Shown: positions 9,120 to 18,486 of the stretch, one piece after another
Numbering within the stretch: the stretch's first letter is position 1
Layout: each line of letters begins with the position of its first letter
DNA from: Pseudomonadota bacterium
Lineage (GTDB): Bacteria > Pseudomonadota > Gammaproteobacteria > Xanthomonadales > Rhodanobacteraceae
DNA length: 64,000 nucleotides
Assembly (NCBI GenBank): GCA_018240465.1
Contig: JAFEFS010000091.1
Location: 1 to 64,000, forward strand
Direction: 5' to 3'
Position numbers and translations under genes: made by a program
Notes under the pieces: model-generated
The model's database searches: none
What the model was told of the DNA's origin: nothing
What the model saw: only the letters and a program-made list of their open reading frames with translations

Positions 9120-10247
9120 CTAACTTTTCTTCCATAGCCGCTGCGGATCGTGTTGCAGCCGCAGCCAGGCTGGCAAGGAGACGAATGCCGCGGCGTTGAG
9201 CATCAGGAATGTGCCGGCTGCGGGCAAGAGCGGAATGCGCGCCGCCAGCCGCGGCGCGAGCAATGCCCCAAGCGCGGCGAGATAGCACAGGGTCTGCAGG
9301 CCGAAGACGGCTCGATAAGGCCCTCCGGCCGCAGCGGAGGCAAGCCAGGAACCAAGCAGGGCCCAAGGCGCGAGCAGACGCAGGAACTTGTGCGAGAACC
9401 AGGCGAAGAAAACCGGATTGCGCAACGGATTCAACAACCAGGGCAGGCGCGCGATTAACTGCCAGTTGCCTGCTAGGGTACGCGTCTTGCGCCGGAATTC
9501 CGCTTTCGCATCTGCGCTCGCGATATCGTAGGCGACCGCATCGCGCGCCATCCACACGCGATGGCCGGCACGAATCACCTCCAGCGGTACCCACATGTCG
9601 TCGAGGATCGTGCCGGCCGGCATGGCACGGAACAATTTCGTGCGCAGCGCATATACCGCACCACTGACGCCATGCAGGCAGGACAGCAGGGCCTCGCTTT
9701 CGCGCAGCGACTTCTCGATGCGCCAGTAGAGCCCGATGCTCGCCGGAGCGGGCCGCGCGAGATCCTCGACGATCTCGAGTTCGCCGCTGACGGCACCGAC
9801 CGAAGGATCGGCGAATGCCGCCAGGAGGCGTCGCAGCGCGTCCGTCGCGAAGCGTTGCCGCGCATCGGTGAACACTACGAATTCGGTCGATACCGTCTTG
9901 AGTGCCGTATTCAACGCCATCGCCTTGCCGGCGTTCCCGGCGAGGGTGATGACGCGCACGCTTGCATCTATCTGCGCGGCTGTCTCGGTTCCGTCGTCGC
10001 TGCCATCGCTGACTACCAGCACTCGGAGTTTTTCGCGTGGATAGTCCTGCTCGAAGATATTCTCGATACGCGCGGCGATACGCGCGGCTTCGTTGCGTGC
10101 GGCGATCACCACGGTCACGTCCGGCGTCGTTTCGTCCTGCCGGGGCGCTTTGCCGGTCGTGCCGGCGAGCACCCGCATCAGCAGCGGGTAGCCCAGATAC
10201 GCATATCCGACCAGGACGAGGCCCAGCCAGAAAATGGCGACGATCAT
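9120..10247 (-). CDS. GT2-family membrane glycosyltransferase
   Basis: A 375-residue GT2 enzyme. The N-terminal membrane helix (IVAIFWLGLVLVGYAYLGYP) is followed by a GT-A domain with VTVVIAARNEAARIAARIEN, VVSDGSDDGT, the VVFTDARQRF metal-binding region and a later DDMWVPLEVIRAGHR; C-terminal hydrophobic segments follow. ATG at 10247 is chosen because it begins this helix; the longer frame from 10361 would run well into the deacetylase gene. The start overlaps the stop of the deacetylase gene by 3 bases, so the two are coupled. It should add a sugar to the lipid-linked polysaccharide intermediate. It is the last gene of the minus-strand EPS operon. Confidence 0.9.
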   Translation of the reverse strand: MIVAIFWLGLVLVGYAYLGYPLLMRVLAGTTGKAPRQDETTPDVTVVIAARNEAARIAARIENIFEQDYPREKLRVLVVSDGSDDGTETAAQIDASVRVITLAGNAGKAMALNTALKTVSTEFVVFTDARQRFATDALRRLLAAFADPSVGAVSGELEIVEDLARPAPASIGLYWRIEKSLRESEALLSCLHGVSGAVYALRTKLFRAMPAGTILDDMWVPLEVIRAGHRVWMARDAVAYDIASADAKAEFRRKTRTLAGNWQLIARLPWLLNPLRNPVFFAWFSHKFLRLLAPWALLGSWLASAAAGGPYRAVFGLQTLCYLAALGALLAPRLAARIPLLPAAGTFLMLNAAAFVSLPAWLRLQHDPQRLWKKS

Positions 10248-11104
10248 GGCCCAAACATGCGTGCGCGCAATTGCTCGTAGCGCCGGTTGCCGAGCATGCG
10301 TTTGGGTAGCCGCAGCGCATGGTAGCGCATGCGCGCCATGCGAGGCCCGATACCGCTCCATGTGACCATTCCCGCAAACTCCTTCATGCCCATTCCACGC
10401 GTTACGGCGAGGCGCTGCAGGTACGAATCCGCGTGCCAGCCACGATTTGGCCCGGGTTCGGAATTGAGCAGATAGCGATATCCCAGCCGCTGTGCGACCA
10501 GGCGCTCGCGCTCGCCGCCGCGACCTCCGGGCAACGCCAGCGCGTCGACGGCCTTGCCGGTGGCTTGTTCGAGCACCTGCCTGCTGAAACTCAACTCCTC
10601 GTCGAGGTCGCCCGGCGCCAGGTCTTCGAGGTAGCGATGCGTGCGACCGTGCGATTGCACTCCCATCCCGGCCGCGCTCAATGCGCGCACATCGGCGGAC
10701 GTGAGCATGCCGTCAGTGCCGATGAAATCGCTGGTGACGAAGAATTCCGCGACGAAACCGCGTTCACGCAGCAGGGGCAGTGCGACTTCGAAGTTGCTGA
10801 CGTCGCCGTCGTCGAAAGTGATGACGACCCGCTTCCCGCCGCGCGCATCGTCGCCGCACAGTTCATCGAGGCGCACGCTGCGATAACCCCGTGCGAGAAG
10901 CCAGTCGAGCTGCGCGGAGAAAGCCTGCGCGGTGACGCTGTAGACGGGCTCGTAGCGACCGCGACTGCTCGCGTCCGCATGGATGCCGTGGTACATCAGC
11001 ACCGGGAGCGACGTCTGCGCCATGCCGGAGCGCCTGTCGTGTCCGTGCCCGGGCTGGGCGCCGTGGCGTTCGCCGCCCGCGTCCAGAAATGCGTTATCCG
11101 TCAT
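10244..11104 (-). CDS. Polysaccharide deacetylase family protein
   Basis: A 286-residue NodB-fold carbohydrate esterase. It shows the opening LPVLMYHGIH, the metal-binding motif VITFDDGD and the SHGRTHRYL His motif, followed by ALPGGRGGERE. ATG 11104 is chosen; ATG 11023 (259 residues, MAQTSLPVLMYHGI) is an equally possible start, because the 27 extra residues are low-complexity and carry no domain. The family removes acetyl groups from N-acetyl sugars using a divalent metal. In EPS loci it modifies the polymer or its precursor. No signal peptide is evident with either start. It lies 38 bases after the outer-membrane protein gene and overlaps the GT2 gene. Confidence 0.88.
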   Translation of the reverse strand: MTDNAFLDAGGERHGAQPGHGHDRRSGMAQTSLPVLMYHGIHADASSRGRYEPVYSVTAQAFSAQLDWLLARGYRSVRLDELCGDDARGGKRVVITFDDGDVSNFEVALPLLRERGFVAEFFVTSDFIGTDGMLTSADVRALSAAGMGVQSHGRTHRYLEDLAPGDLDEELSFSRQVLEQATGKAVDALALPGGRGGERERLVAQRLGYRYLLNSEPGPNRGWHADSYLQRLAVTRGMGMKEFAGMVTWSGIGPRMARMRYHALRLPKRMLGNRRYEQLRARMFGP

Positions 11105-11142
11105 GCTCAACCACTCGATCGATTCATCGTCCCGGTTCCGCT

Positions 11143-12627
11143 TCAGCGTCTGAAGATGATCGTGAGCATCGCGATGTTTTCGCTGAATTTCTGCAGAACC
11201 TCGGTGCTCGACCGCTGGTTGCGGATCAGATCCACGCGCCAGCTCCACTGACGGCTGAGCTGGTTGGTCAAGCTCAGACCATAGCGCAAGTCTTCGTCGT
11301 GCCGGTCGATCTGGGTGTACTTGCGTGTTTCTTCCGCCGCGCTGAACCCCAGGGACCACAACGGTCGCAGCAGATAGTTCGCCGTGGCGATCATGCCGTG
11401 CGTAGTCTGGTCGGTCGCCCCGAGCGCGGCCTCGTTCGCGGACGGCACCAGCGAGTACTGCAAATCGCCGAAAAAAGGCGCGAGACGAACGTTGAGTCGC
11501 GGCGCCTGGTATGTATAGCTCGCATCGAACCGCTTTTCCAGAAAGGCCTGCGAGGTGATCGGTACGCTGCCGGTAACGATCGGGCCTCCGGTCGTGCGTG
11601 CGATCAGCGCCGACGGATCAATCATCAAATCCTCGGTCGCGTCCGAGTAGCGGCGCACGAAGCCCAGCTCGAATGCGCTGGAGGGCGTGGCACGCCATTT
11701 GAGGTTCCCGCGCAGCAGTGGGCCGGAGCGGCCCGGAGCATGTGAAAAATCCAGACCGGTATAGCCGAGCGAAAAATCCAGGTCGATCTGGGAGAGTTTG
11801 CTGAGGTAGCGCGCATACGCGGAATAACGATCGTAGTCGGGCCCGCCCGAGGAATCGGTGAAGTGGATGTGTTGGGCGTCCACGTTGGCCGACAACTGGT
11901 CGGTCTGGCTGAGGTCGCGGATCGCGCGTACGCCGATCGAGGTCCGCTGGGAATCGAATTCCTTGACCACCGATGCGGTACTGTCGGTGAAACGCAGGTC
12001 AGCTTCGCCGCGCATGCCCGACCCGACCCGGAACATCAGCGTCGGCCCAAGGCTGAAGACGTTGGTCTGCTGCTGCTGGCCGGGTGCATTGCTGCTCTGG
12101 AACACGTTGACCGGCTGAACCCCTGCATAGTCCTCGAAATCGAAGCTCAATCGTTGTGGCAGGATCACCCAATTGGCGATACCCGACAGTTGTCCGCGCA
12201 ATTCGTTGTCGAATCGCCCTCCCAGGTAGTCGCGGTACTCAATCGTGCCGTTCGCTTGCGCCTGCAAGGTCGAGCCTTGCTCGACCCAATCGAAGGTAAG
12301 CCTCGGAATCAGCACGTTGTCGTCGACGCGCTGAGTGGCGGTCTCGGCGATGTTGTCGCTGTGCTCGACACCGACCTGCAGCGTGTAGTTCAGCGATTGC
12401 GCATCCGCAGTAGCGGCCGCGATGAGCGACGCACCAACCAACCATGCCGCCTTGCCGCACTGCCGCAGGGCCAAAAAAAGAAATGCGTCGATTTCCACCA
12501 CGGGCGCACCGCGCATCGAGGCCCGGCTACGTGGATCCGGACAATTTCCTGCCCGCTTCGCGATGAGTCGTCGCCAACTCGCAGGAAACCCTGAATCGTT
12601 CGAAGTACCACGAGGAATGTCCGACAT
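11143..12627 (-). CDS. PEP-CTERM/exosortase-associated outer-membrane beta-barrel protein
   Basis: A 494-residue protein matching the TIGR03016-type family found in exosortase-A EPS loci. A signal-like segment (AAWLVGASLIAAATADAQS) is followed by alternating polar/hydrophobic strands throughout and the terminal IAMLTIIFRR, typical of an outer-membrane beta-barrel ending in an aromatic or charged residue. ATG 12627 has a strong upstream AAGGGGGG. It leaves about 55 residues before the signal hydrophobic core; the internal ATG at 12516 would give a more usual signal peptide. It lies 14 bases after the kinase-like gene. A plausible role is in passage or assembly of the polymer at the outer membrane, but the family is not functionally defined. 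Confidence 0.85.
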   Translation of the reverse strand: MSDIPRGTSNDSGFPASWRRLIAKRAGNCPDPRSRASMRGAPVVEIDAFLFLALRQCGKAAWLVGASLIAAATADAQSLNYTLQVGVEHSDNIAETATQRVDDNVLIPRLTFDWVEQGSTLQAQANGTIEYRDYLGGRFDNELRGQLSGIANWVILPQRLSFDFEDYAGVQPVNVFQSSNAPGQQQQTNVFSLGPTLMFRVGSGMRGEADLRFTDSTASVVKEFDSQRTSIGVRAIRDLSQTDQLSANVDAQHIHFTDSSGGPDYDRYSAYARYLSKLSQIDLDFSLGYTGLDFSHAPGRSGPLLRGNLKWRATPSSAFELGFVRRYSDATEDLMIDPSALIARTTGGPIVTGSVPITSQAFLEKRFDASYTYQAPRLNVRLAPFFGDLQYSLVPSANEAALGATDQTTHGMIATANYLLRPLWSLGFSAAEETRKYTQIDRHDEDLRYGLSLTNQLSRQWSWRVDLIRNQRSSTEVLQKFSENIAMLTIIFRR

Positions 12628-12641
12628 GAGCCGTCCCCCCT

Positions 12642-13427
12642 TCAGGGCAACTGATTGAACACCACGCCGGCCAACTTGCTCGGATCGAATGTCGCTACCG
12701 CCTGGTTGATCTTCGCGGCGGTATCGCGCCCGTACGCGGCGACGACCACGATGAAGTCGGCAAGATCGGAGAGAATACGCGCATCCGGCGAACCTTTGAT
12801 GGCCGGACCATCGAGAACCAGATACCGATCCGCATAGCGCTTGCGCATCTGGTGTATCACCATCTGCATGTTGATCGACGAATAGTATTCCCCATTCATC
12901 TCCTGCGGCCGCCCGGTAGGCACGAGGCGCAGGCGCGGAATCCCGGTTTGATAGATGAACTGGCCAAGATTGGCGCCCGGGTGCTCGATGCAATCGAACA
13001 GCCCCCCCTTCGTGGGCTCGACGCCGAACACCTTGTGCTGACTTGGATGCCGAAAATCGCAATCGACCAGCAACGCGGTTTTCGCCTCGTCGAACGCAAA
13101 GGCAGCGGCAAGATTGCGCGCGACGAAACTGCCGCCGTAGCCCGGGCCGATCGGCGCTACCATCGTCACGAAGTTGTTGGTTCCCGCGGCAAGCGCGAGA
13201 AGGCGCGTGCGCAGTTCACGGAACGCATCGGACATTCCGCCCGAAACATCGTCGGGCACGATCAGACGCAATGCCTGGCGCTCGCGCAGCGACAGCTCCG
13301 ACGACTGCTCCATTCGCGCGATCGCTGTGCTGGAAGAGCCGCGCTGCAACATCGTTCCGGTACGCACGGTCTGCGGCGCCTGTCGCTCCACCTGCTCGGG
13401 CAAGTTGTCTTCGTTGACGACGTTCAT
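12642..13427 (-). CDS. BY-kinase-like (CpsD/EpsG type) P-loop protein with degenerate Walker A
   Basis: A 261-residue cytoplasmic protein of the bacterial tyrosine-kinase / MinD-like fold found in EPS loci. Walker A-prime is intact (LLVDCDFRHP, residues 119-128) and the later YLVLDGPAI corresponds to the Walker B region. The Walker A position reads APIGPGYGGS (91-100): Gly99 stands where Lys is normally required, and no Tyr-rich C-terminal tail is present. It therefore looks like a pseudo-kinase, probably a regulatory partner of the co-polymerase encoded immediately upstream, whose stop it overlaps by 4 bases. The first 60 residues are low-complexity. It might still bind nucleotide. Confidence 0.85.
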   Translation of the reverse strand: MNVVNEDNLPEQVERQAPQTVRTGTMLQRGSSSTAIARMEQSSELSLRERQALRLIVPDDVSGGMSDAFRELRTRLLALAAGTNNFVTMVAPIGPGYGGSFVARNLAAAFAFDEAKTALLVDCDFRHPSQHKVFGVEPTKGGLFDCIEHPGANLGQFIYQTGIPRLRLVPTGRPQEMNGEYYSSINMQMVIHQMRKRYADRYLVLDGPAIKGSPDARILSDLADFIVVVAAYGRDTAAKINQAVATFDPSKLAGVVFNQLP

Positions 13428-14971
13428 GATGCTCTCGAATGCAGCAGGACGACCAGGACATATGTGGCAAACACACCGAACACGATCAGGACGAGCGCAA
13501 GCGTGCCCAGCCTCGCGCGGCGCCGCTCCCTGATCGTCGTGCAGACCGGAATTGTGACCAGCACCGGCAGTCCGGTCAGACGTTCGAGTTGCTCACCCGA
13601 ACGCACGCGCGTATCCAGACGCGCCAGGGCAAACAGCAACAGCGCTGGCAACCCAATGCCGAGGACAAGCCCCGCCAGGCTGAAATGTACGAAGCGCAAG
13701 CCGACCGGCTGCACCGGCTTGATGGCCGGCTCCTGGATTGCAAACGTCAAGCCCTGATGGTCCGCGTCGAGGTTCATCGACACACGCGCATTTTCACGTC
13801 GTTTGAGCAAATCCTGATAGGTGTCGCGGTTGACTTCGTAGTCGCGCGTCAGCTCCGCAAGGTCGTTCTCCGAGTCGGCGATGCGGCGACTGCGCTCCAG
13901 TTCGCCATTGAGCAAAGCCTGGCTTGCATTCATGCGTGAGGCGGCCGCTCCGGCGTCGAAACGCACTTCAGCCATCTTGCTGCGCAGCTCCAGGTACAGC
14001 GGGTTGGTAATCGCCACGTCCGAGCCCGCCGCGGAGACTCCCGCCGCCTGGCGCGCTTCGCTCCGGTTCTGCTCGCGTTTGAGCGCCTCACGCACGTCTT
14101 CCATTTCGTGACGTACGCGAATGACGTCCGGATGTTGGTCGGTATAGGTCAGGAGCAGTTTATCGAGTTCGTTCTGCAACTCCACCAACCGCACGCGGAA
14201 CTGCCCCTCGCGCGTCTGCGTCGCCACCACCGCCGACTCCCCGGAAATCTGCGAGTTGAGCGATGCGGCTTTCGCATTCAGCGCCATCGTTTCGATACGC
14301 GCATTTTCGACCTGGCTGCGCAGCGCGCTGATGCGCGTATTCGAATCGGTGGCGCTGCCCGGCCGCGCATCCACGTTCTTGGCGCGGAACGCCTTGAGCT
14401 TGTCTTCGGCATCGGTCAGCTTCTTGTGATACTCCTCCACCTGGCCGCTGATGAATTCGAACGCTTCGCGGCTTTCGCGCTCCTTGGCGGCGAAGCTCTC
14501 CTGAATGAAGCGATCGGCCATCAGTTTGTCGGTCTTGTAGGTGCGCTCGGGATCCGAATCGGCGTAAGCGATCTGGATCAGATTGTCCTTGTAAAGATTG
14601 ATCGTGGTCCGACCTTTGATGGCATCGATGATCTTTTCCTGTTCGACGGGACCCGGCTTGCTGTCCAGCCAACCGCCCGCGGCCAGGACCTCGTCCATGA
14701 TCTTGCGGCTGAAGATCACTTCGCGCGCAATCGCGGCGCGGTCCGTGACTCCGGTCGGCACGGCCCTGCCTTCCATGAGCGGCTTGATGATGCTGTTTTC
14801 CTGCACGAGGATCGTGGTCGAGGAGACGTATTTCTTCGGCCACCACAATCCGAGCCCCAGCGCGGTCAAGGCAACGACCGCGAATATCACACCGATCGTC
14901 AGCTTCCGGCGCTCCGCCTCGTTGACGAGAACACTCGTCATCTCCTTGGTGGTAATCAACTCGCCACTCAT
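13424..14971 (-). CDS. Wzz/GumC-type polysaccharide chain-length co-polymerase
   Basis: A 515-residue inner-membrane protein. A cytoplasmic N-terminus is followed by a first membrane helix (about 25-44, IGVIFAVVALTALGLGLWW). A long periplasmic coiled-coil rich region comes next (about 150-380), then two C-terminal hydrophobic segments (FSLAGLVLGIGLPALLLFAL and TLALVLIVFGVFATYVLVVL). The family controls chain length and links the polymerase to the outer-membrane export channel. Size and domain order match the PEP-CTERM-locus chain-length protein (TIGR03007-like). It sits 42 bases after the export-protein gene and overlaps the kinase-like gene, its usual partner. Confidence 0.92.
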   Translation of the reverse strand: MSGELITTKEMTSVLVNEAERRKLTIGVIFAVVALTALGLGLWWPKKYVSSTTILVQENSIIKPLMEGRAVPTGVTDRAAIAREVIFSRKIMDEVLAAGGWLDSKPGPVEQEKIIDAIKGRTTINLYKDNLIQIAYADSDPERTYKTDKLMADRFIQESFAAKERESREAFEFISGQVEEYHKKLTDAEDKLKAFRAKNVDARPGSATDSNTRISALRSQVENARIETMALNAKAASLNSQISGESAVVATQTREGQFRVRLVELQNELDKLLLTYTDQHPDVIRVRHEMEDVREALKREQNRSEARQAAGVSAAGSDVAITNPLYLELRSKMAEVRFDAGAAASRMNASQALLNGELERSRRIADSENDLAELTRDYEVNRDTYQDLLKRRENARVSMNLDADHQGLTFAIQEPAIKPVQPVGLRFVHFSLAGLVLGIGLPALLLFALARLDTRVRSGEQLERLTGLPVLVTIPVCTTIRERRRARLGTLALVLIVFGVFATYVLVVLLHSRAS

Positions 14972-15013
14972 GATCGTCGCCCTTGCCTGCCCGATGAAGT
15001 GCTCTGCCCGCGC

Positions 15014-15694
15014 CTAGAAGGAGCGCTCAGGCACGGTGATGATGTCGCCCGGCTGTACCGGGTAGTTCGTCGACAGATCACCCTTCTTCAGGATTTTGTC
15101 GAGGCGCACATCCATGGCCTTGGTCGCCTCCCCATCCTTGCGATACAGCTCGGTCCGGTCCGCAGCCGCGAACTCCGTCGTGCCGTTCGCTGCGAGAACC
15201 GCGTCGAGCACGGTCATCCCCTGCCGGTAGGGGACTGAAACCGGCTGGCGGACAGCACCGGTGACGCGCACCCGGGACAGGTACTCGTGGCTGTGCAACT
15301 GGGTGAGGATGACCGCGACCTGGGGTTCGCGCACATAGGCCGCGAGTTTTTCCTTTATCGCCGCGGCAACTTCTTCGGGGGTACGCCCGCCGGCAATCAC
15401 ATCCCCGCCCAGCGGGATCGATATGCGTCCATCCGGACGCACCGGCACGGTGACGCTCAAATCGGGGTTGTGCCACACCGATACCTGCACGACGTCGTCC
15501 ACGCCGATGCGATAAACATCGACACCCATGCCCGGCGCCGGCCGGGATGGGGCGGGTTCGGCGCTCCACACGCAGGTTGCAAACGCCAGCGAGCAAACGA
15601 GGCTCACCACGCGAAACACTTCGCCGAGCGGCATCGTTCCCGCCGACCGGCACAGGCCGAACTCACGCAAAAATCGGAACATTCGTTTCATCAT
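15014..15694 (-). CDS. Wza-type polysaccharide export protein (SLBB domain)
   Basis: A 226-residue periplasmic/outer-membrane export protein. A signal-like segment (VVSLVCSLAFATCVWSA) is followed by the Poly_export domain (YRIGVDDVVQVSVWHNPDLS) and one SLBB segment (VRVTGAVRQPVSVPYRQGMT), ending YPVQPGDIITVPERSF. Length and single SLBB fit the PEP-CTERM-locus export family (TIGR03027-like). ATG 15694 is preferred; a GTG at 15724 directly adjoins the epimerase stop and would add 10 residues. The Cys in FATC is a weak lipobox, so lipidation is uncertain. It should form the outer-membrane conduit with the co-polymerase downstream. Confidence 0.9.
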   Translation of the reverse strand: MMKRMFRFLREFGLCRSAGTMPLGEVFRVVSLVCSLAFATCVWSAEPAPSRPAPGMGVDVYRIGVDDVVQVSVWHNPDLSVTVPVRPDGRISIPLGGDVIAGGRTPEEVAAAIKEKLAAYVREPQVAVILTQLHSHEYLSRVRVTGAVRQPVSVPYRQGMTVLDAVLAANGTTEFAAADRTELYRKDGEATKAMDVRLDKILKKGDLSTNYPVQPGDIITVPERSF

Positions 15695-15724
15695 GGTTTG
15701 TCCGGTCAAAGTCCAGTCAGCCAC

Positions 15725-16732
15725 CTATACCGAGTAGTACTCCCGATACCAGCGCACAAAGCGCTCGATACCGACCTCGACCGGCGTTGCCGGGGAATAG
15801 CCGACATCACGACGCAATTCTTCGACATCCGCGTGCGTATCGGGCACGTCTCCGGGTTGCAATGGCAAGAGAACCTTTTGCGCGCTGCGCCCGAGACACG
15901 ACTCAAGGATTTCGATGTACCGCTCCAGCTGTACGGGGTGGTGGTTGCCAATATTGTATACACGATACGGTGCGAAGGATGACGCGGGATTCGGCCGCAA
16001 TGCATCGAAGGACGGGTCATTGGCCGGAACATGGTCGAGTGTACGGATGACACCCTCGACGATGTCGTCGATGTAGGTGAAGTCGCGGCTGTGACGCCCG
16101 TGATTGAATACCTCGATAGGCTCACCCGCGAGGATCTTGCGCGTGAACAGGAACAACGCCATGTCCGGTCGCCCCCAGGGGCCGTAGACGGTAAAGAACC
16201 GCAATCCGGTCGTCGGCAGTCCGAACAGATGGCTGTAGGTATGAGCCATGAGTTCGTTGGCCTTCTTCGTCGCCGCGTACATGCTGACCGGGTGATCGAC
16301 GGAATCGCGTACCGAAAACGGCAGTTTGCGGTTGGCGCCGTACACCGAGCTCGAGGAGGCATACACCAGATGCTCGACCGCATGATGCCGACACGCCTCC
16401 AAGACGTTGAGGAATCCGACGATGTTGCTGTCGACATAGGCACGTGGATTCTCCAACGAGTAGCGGACTCCCGCCTGTGCCGCGAGATTGACCACGCGCG
16501 CGGGCCGGAATTCCGCGAAACAATGCTCGACTGCTGCATTATCCTCGAGGTCTGCCTTGACGAACCTGAATCCGGGCAAGGGGGTCAGCCGCGTCAGTCG
16601 CGCCTGCTTGAGCCGCGGGTCGTAGTAGGCATTGAGGTTGTCGAAGCCGAGCACCTCGTCGCCGCGCGCCAGCAGCCGCTCGCTCAGCGCCGATCCGATG
16701 AAGCCTGCGGCACCGGTAACGAGAACTTTCAT
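15725..16732 (-). CDS. NAD-dependent nucleotide-sugar epimerase (UDP-glucuronate 4-epimerase-like)
   Basis: A 335-residue extended short-chain dehydrogenase. It starts [20 protein letters not shown] with the GxxGxxG dinucleotide site at residues 7-13, has the [15 protein letters not shown] signature of LspL-type UDP-GlcA 4-epimerases, SSSSVYG, and the catalytic Y152-x3-K156. The family interconverts UDP-GlcA and UDP-GalA; with the neighbouring dehydrogenase it would supply a sugar-acid building block. ATG 16732 is chosen because the longer frame (to 16834) adds 34 residues outside the fold. It is separated from the dehydrogenase gene by a 179-base leader with a large inverted repeat. Exact substrate remains inference. 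Confidence 0.88.
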   Translation of the reverse strand: MKVLVTGAAGFIGSALSERLLARGDEVLGFDNLNAYYDPRLKQARLTRLTPLPGFRFVKADLEDNAAVEHCFAEFRPARVVNLAAQAGVRYSLENPRAYVDSNIVGFLNVLEACRHHAVEHLVYASSSSVYGANRKLPFSVRDSVDHPVSMYAATKKANELMAHTYSHLFGLPTTGLRFFTVYGPWGRPDMALFLFTRKILAGEPIEVFNHGRHSRDFTYIDDIVEGVIRTLDHVPANDPSFDALRPNPASSFAPYRVYNIGNHHPVQLERYIEILESCLGRSAQKVLLPLQPGDVPDTHADVEELRRDVGYSPATPVEVGIERFVRWYREYYSV

Positions 16733-16790
16733 GATTCGGAATACCCTGGGATGACGACAGGAAGGAGACGACTCGGCCAGGAAAGAAAGG

Positions 16791-16863
16791 GGCGCATCAC
16801 GGCAGACACTGCACGACGCCTGCCTGAAGAGCACGACTGCCGTGACCTGCTACTCGATGCGCC
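16791..16863 (-). promoter_or_regulatory. Structured leader upstream of the epimerase gene
   Basis: Two nested inverted repeats can pair in the minus-strand RNA: GGCGCAT (16863-16857) with ATGCGCC (16797-16791), and CACGGCAG (16844-16837) with CTGCCGTG (16805-16798). The 3' arms abut, giving about 15 base pairs with a 12-base left bulge and a 31-base loop. A pyrimidine-rich tract (CCCCTTTCTTTCC) follows the 3' arm. It could be a cis-acting RNA element or an imperfect terminator between the dehydrogenase and epimerase genes. Confidence 0.45.
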
Positions 16864-16911
16864 GTCGATGAAACCCATGACCCTGGATCCGTAGAATAGC
16901 TACTCAGAAAC

Positions 16912-18204
16912 TTACAGCCGATCATCCACCGCCGACTTCGCCAGGGCGTGCTTGACGTCGAACAGTATACTGTTGGGCTTGCCGAGAGCGCGAATGTTCT
17001 CCGCGCCCATCTCGACGAATTGGCGATGCGCCACCGCCAGGATGATGGCGTCGTACTTTTCCGCGCCGAGCTCGGCAAGCAGGTCAAGACCGTATTCGTG
17101 GCGCGCCTCGGCCGCACCGACCCAGGGATCGTACACGTCCACGCGGGTATCGTAAGCCCGGAATTCGTTGACCAGGTCGATGACGCGTGTATTGCGCAAG
17201 TCCGGGCAGTTTTCCTTGAACGCCAGGCCGAGCACGAGGACATTGGCATTCGCAACCTGGATGCGTCGCTGGGTCATCAATTTGATCACGCGCTGCGCCA
17301 CGTGCGAGCCCATGCTGTCGTTTATGCGCCGCCCGGAAAGGATGACCTCGGGATGGTAGCCGAGCTGCTGCGCTTTGTGCGTGAGATAGTACGGATCCAC
17401 GCCGATGCAATGACCGCCGACGAGGCCGGGGCGGAACGGCAAGAAATTCCACTTCGTCCCCGCCGCCTGCAGCACCTCGAGCGTGTCGATACCGAGGCGT
17501 TGGCTGATCAACGCGAATTCGTTGATCAAGGCGATGTTCACGTCGCGCTGCGTGTTTTCGATCACCTTGGCCATCTCGGCGACACGGATACTCGATGCGC
17601 GATGCGTGCCCGCCTGGACGATCTCGCGGTACAGCGCGTCGACGAACTCCGCGGCCGCCGGCGTCGACCCCGAGGTGATCTTGACGATGCTTTCGAGCCG
17701 GTGTGTCTTGTCACCCGGATTGATGCGTTCCGGGCTGTAGCCGGTATAAAAATCCACATTGTGGCGCAGGCCCGAGGCGCGCTCGATGATCGGCACGCAG
17801 ATTTCCTCGGTCGCGCCCGGATAGACGGTCGATTCGAAGATCGCGATGCCGCCGGGCCGGATCGCCCGGCCCACGGTCAGACTCGCCGACTCGAGCGGAT
17901 GCAGATCCGGGCGCTTGAACTCGTCGATCGGGGTCGGCACGGTAACGATGAAAACGTCGCGGTCGCGGAGGTCGGCCGGATCATGGCTGAAGCGCAATTG
18001 CGCAACCGCTTCAAGTTCCTCGGCGGAAATTTCCAGCGTGTGGTCGTGGCCATCGCACAACTCGCCGATGCGCGCGACATTGACATCGAAGCCGACCACA
18101 TCGCGCCGCCGGCCGAATGCGACCGCTAGCGGCAGTCCCACATAACCCAGACCGATGATCGCCACACGCGCCACATCCAGGGGCGCCAACGGCACGTTCG
18201 TCAT
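16912..18204 (-). CDS. Nucleotide-sugar dehydrogenase (TviB/VipA/WbpO-like UDP-HexNAc 6-dehydrogenase)
   Basis: A 430-residue UDP-glucose/GDP-mannose dehydrogenase family enzyme. The NAD-binding motif is [10 protein letters not shown] (16-25); [12 protein letters not shown] and [11 protein letters not shown] precede the central helix; the catalytic Cys266 lies in [13 protein letters not shown]; and the C-terminal domain has [28 protein letters not shown] and [10 protein letters not shown] are typical of the VipA/TviB and WbpO branch, which oxidises UDP-GlcNAc or UDP-GalNAc to the uronic acid, rather than UDP-glucose dehydrogenase. It makes an activated sugar acid in the cytoplasm. It is the first gene of the minus-strand EPS operon, divergent from the initiating transferase. 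Confidence 0.9.
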   Translation of the reverse strand: MTNVPLAPLDVARVAIIGLGYVGLPLAVAFGRRRDVVGFDVNVARIGELCDGHDHTLEISAEELEAVAQLRFSHDPADLRDRDVFIVTVPTPIDEFKRPDLHPLESASLTVGRAIRPGGIAIFESTVYPGATEEICVPIIERASGLRHNVDFYTGYSPERINPGDKTHRLESIVKITSGSTPAAAEFVDALYREIVQAGTHRASSIRVAEMAKVIENTQRDVNIALINEFALISQRLGIDTLEVLQAAGTKWNFLPFRPGLVGGHCIGVDPYYLTHKAQQLGYHPEVILSGRRINDSMGSHVAQRVIKLMTQRRIQVANANVLVLGLAFKENCPDLRNTRVIDLVNEFRAYDTRVDVYDPWVGAAEARHEYGLDLLAELGAEKYDAIILAVAHRQFVEMGAENIRALGKPNSILFDVKHALAKSAVDDRL

Positions 18205-18251
18205 AGACCGAATCCAGTAGCAACAGGGAGAACTTCCGGCACTCAGGGGCC

Positions 18252-18290
18252 GTTATGCTTTGCGGAGCTGCAGCATGCCACGAGCATAAC
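18252..18290. promoter_or_regulatory. Inverted repeat GTTATGC / GCATAAC in the divergent control region
   Basis: Perfect 7-base arms at 18252-18258 and 18284-18290, 32 bases centre to centre, about three helical turns. They lie 48-86 bases upstream of the dehydrogenase start codon. The symmetry and spacing fit paired operator half-sites, but no regulator gene is adjacent. Confidence 0.3.
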
Positions 18291-18392
18291 GCCCGGCATC
18301 CCGCCACCCGTCATGTTTCATCAGAAGCCTTGGCTGACGATTACACGGGTTTCGGGTTGCACAGCCAAGACATTCGCAAATTGTGTGTACTG

Positions 18393-18421
18393 TTTCACAT
18401 TATCGACGAATGTGCTAGGCT
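18393..18421 (+). promoter_or_regulatory. Candidate sigma-70 promoter for the initiating sugar transferase
   Basis: TTTCAC at 18393-18398, a 17-base spacer, then an extended minus-10 TGC-TAGGCT ending at 18421. It would give a leader of about 250 bases before ATG 18682, containing the hairpin at 18461-18486 and the palindrome at 18601-18617. Both hexamers are imperfect. Confidence 0.35.
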
Positions 18422-18460
18422 GCGGGTCCGGTCAGAATAGTGGAAACCGGTTCAAGGGGG

Positions 18461-18486
18461 GATCGTGGGGCGTCTCTCCCACGATC
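18461..18486. promoter_or_regulatory. Hairpin in the leader of the initiating transferase
   Basis: Perfect 9-base arms GATCGTGGG (18461-18469) and CCCACGATC (18478-18486) around an 8-base loop. No T-run follows, so it is not a simple terminator. It could be a protein-binding palindrome or an RNA hairpin in the long leader. Confidence 0.45.

Noticed and set aside
18461..18486. Hairpin considered as a terminator
   Set aside because: No T-run follows and it is upstream of, not after, a gene.
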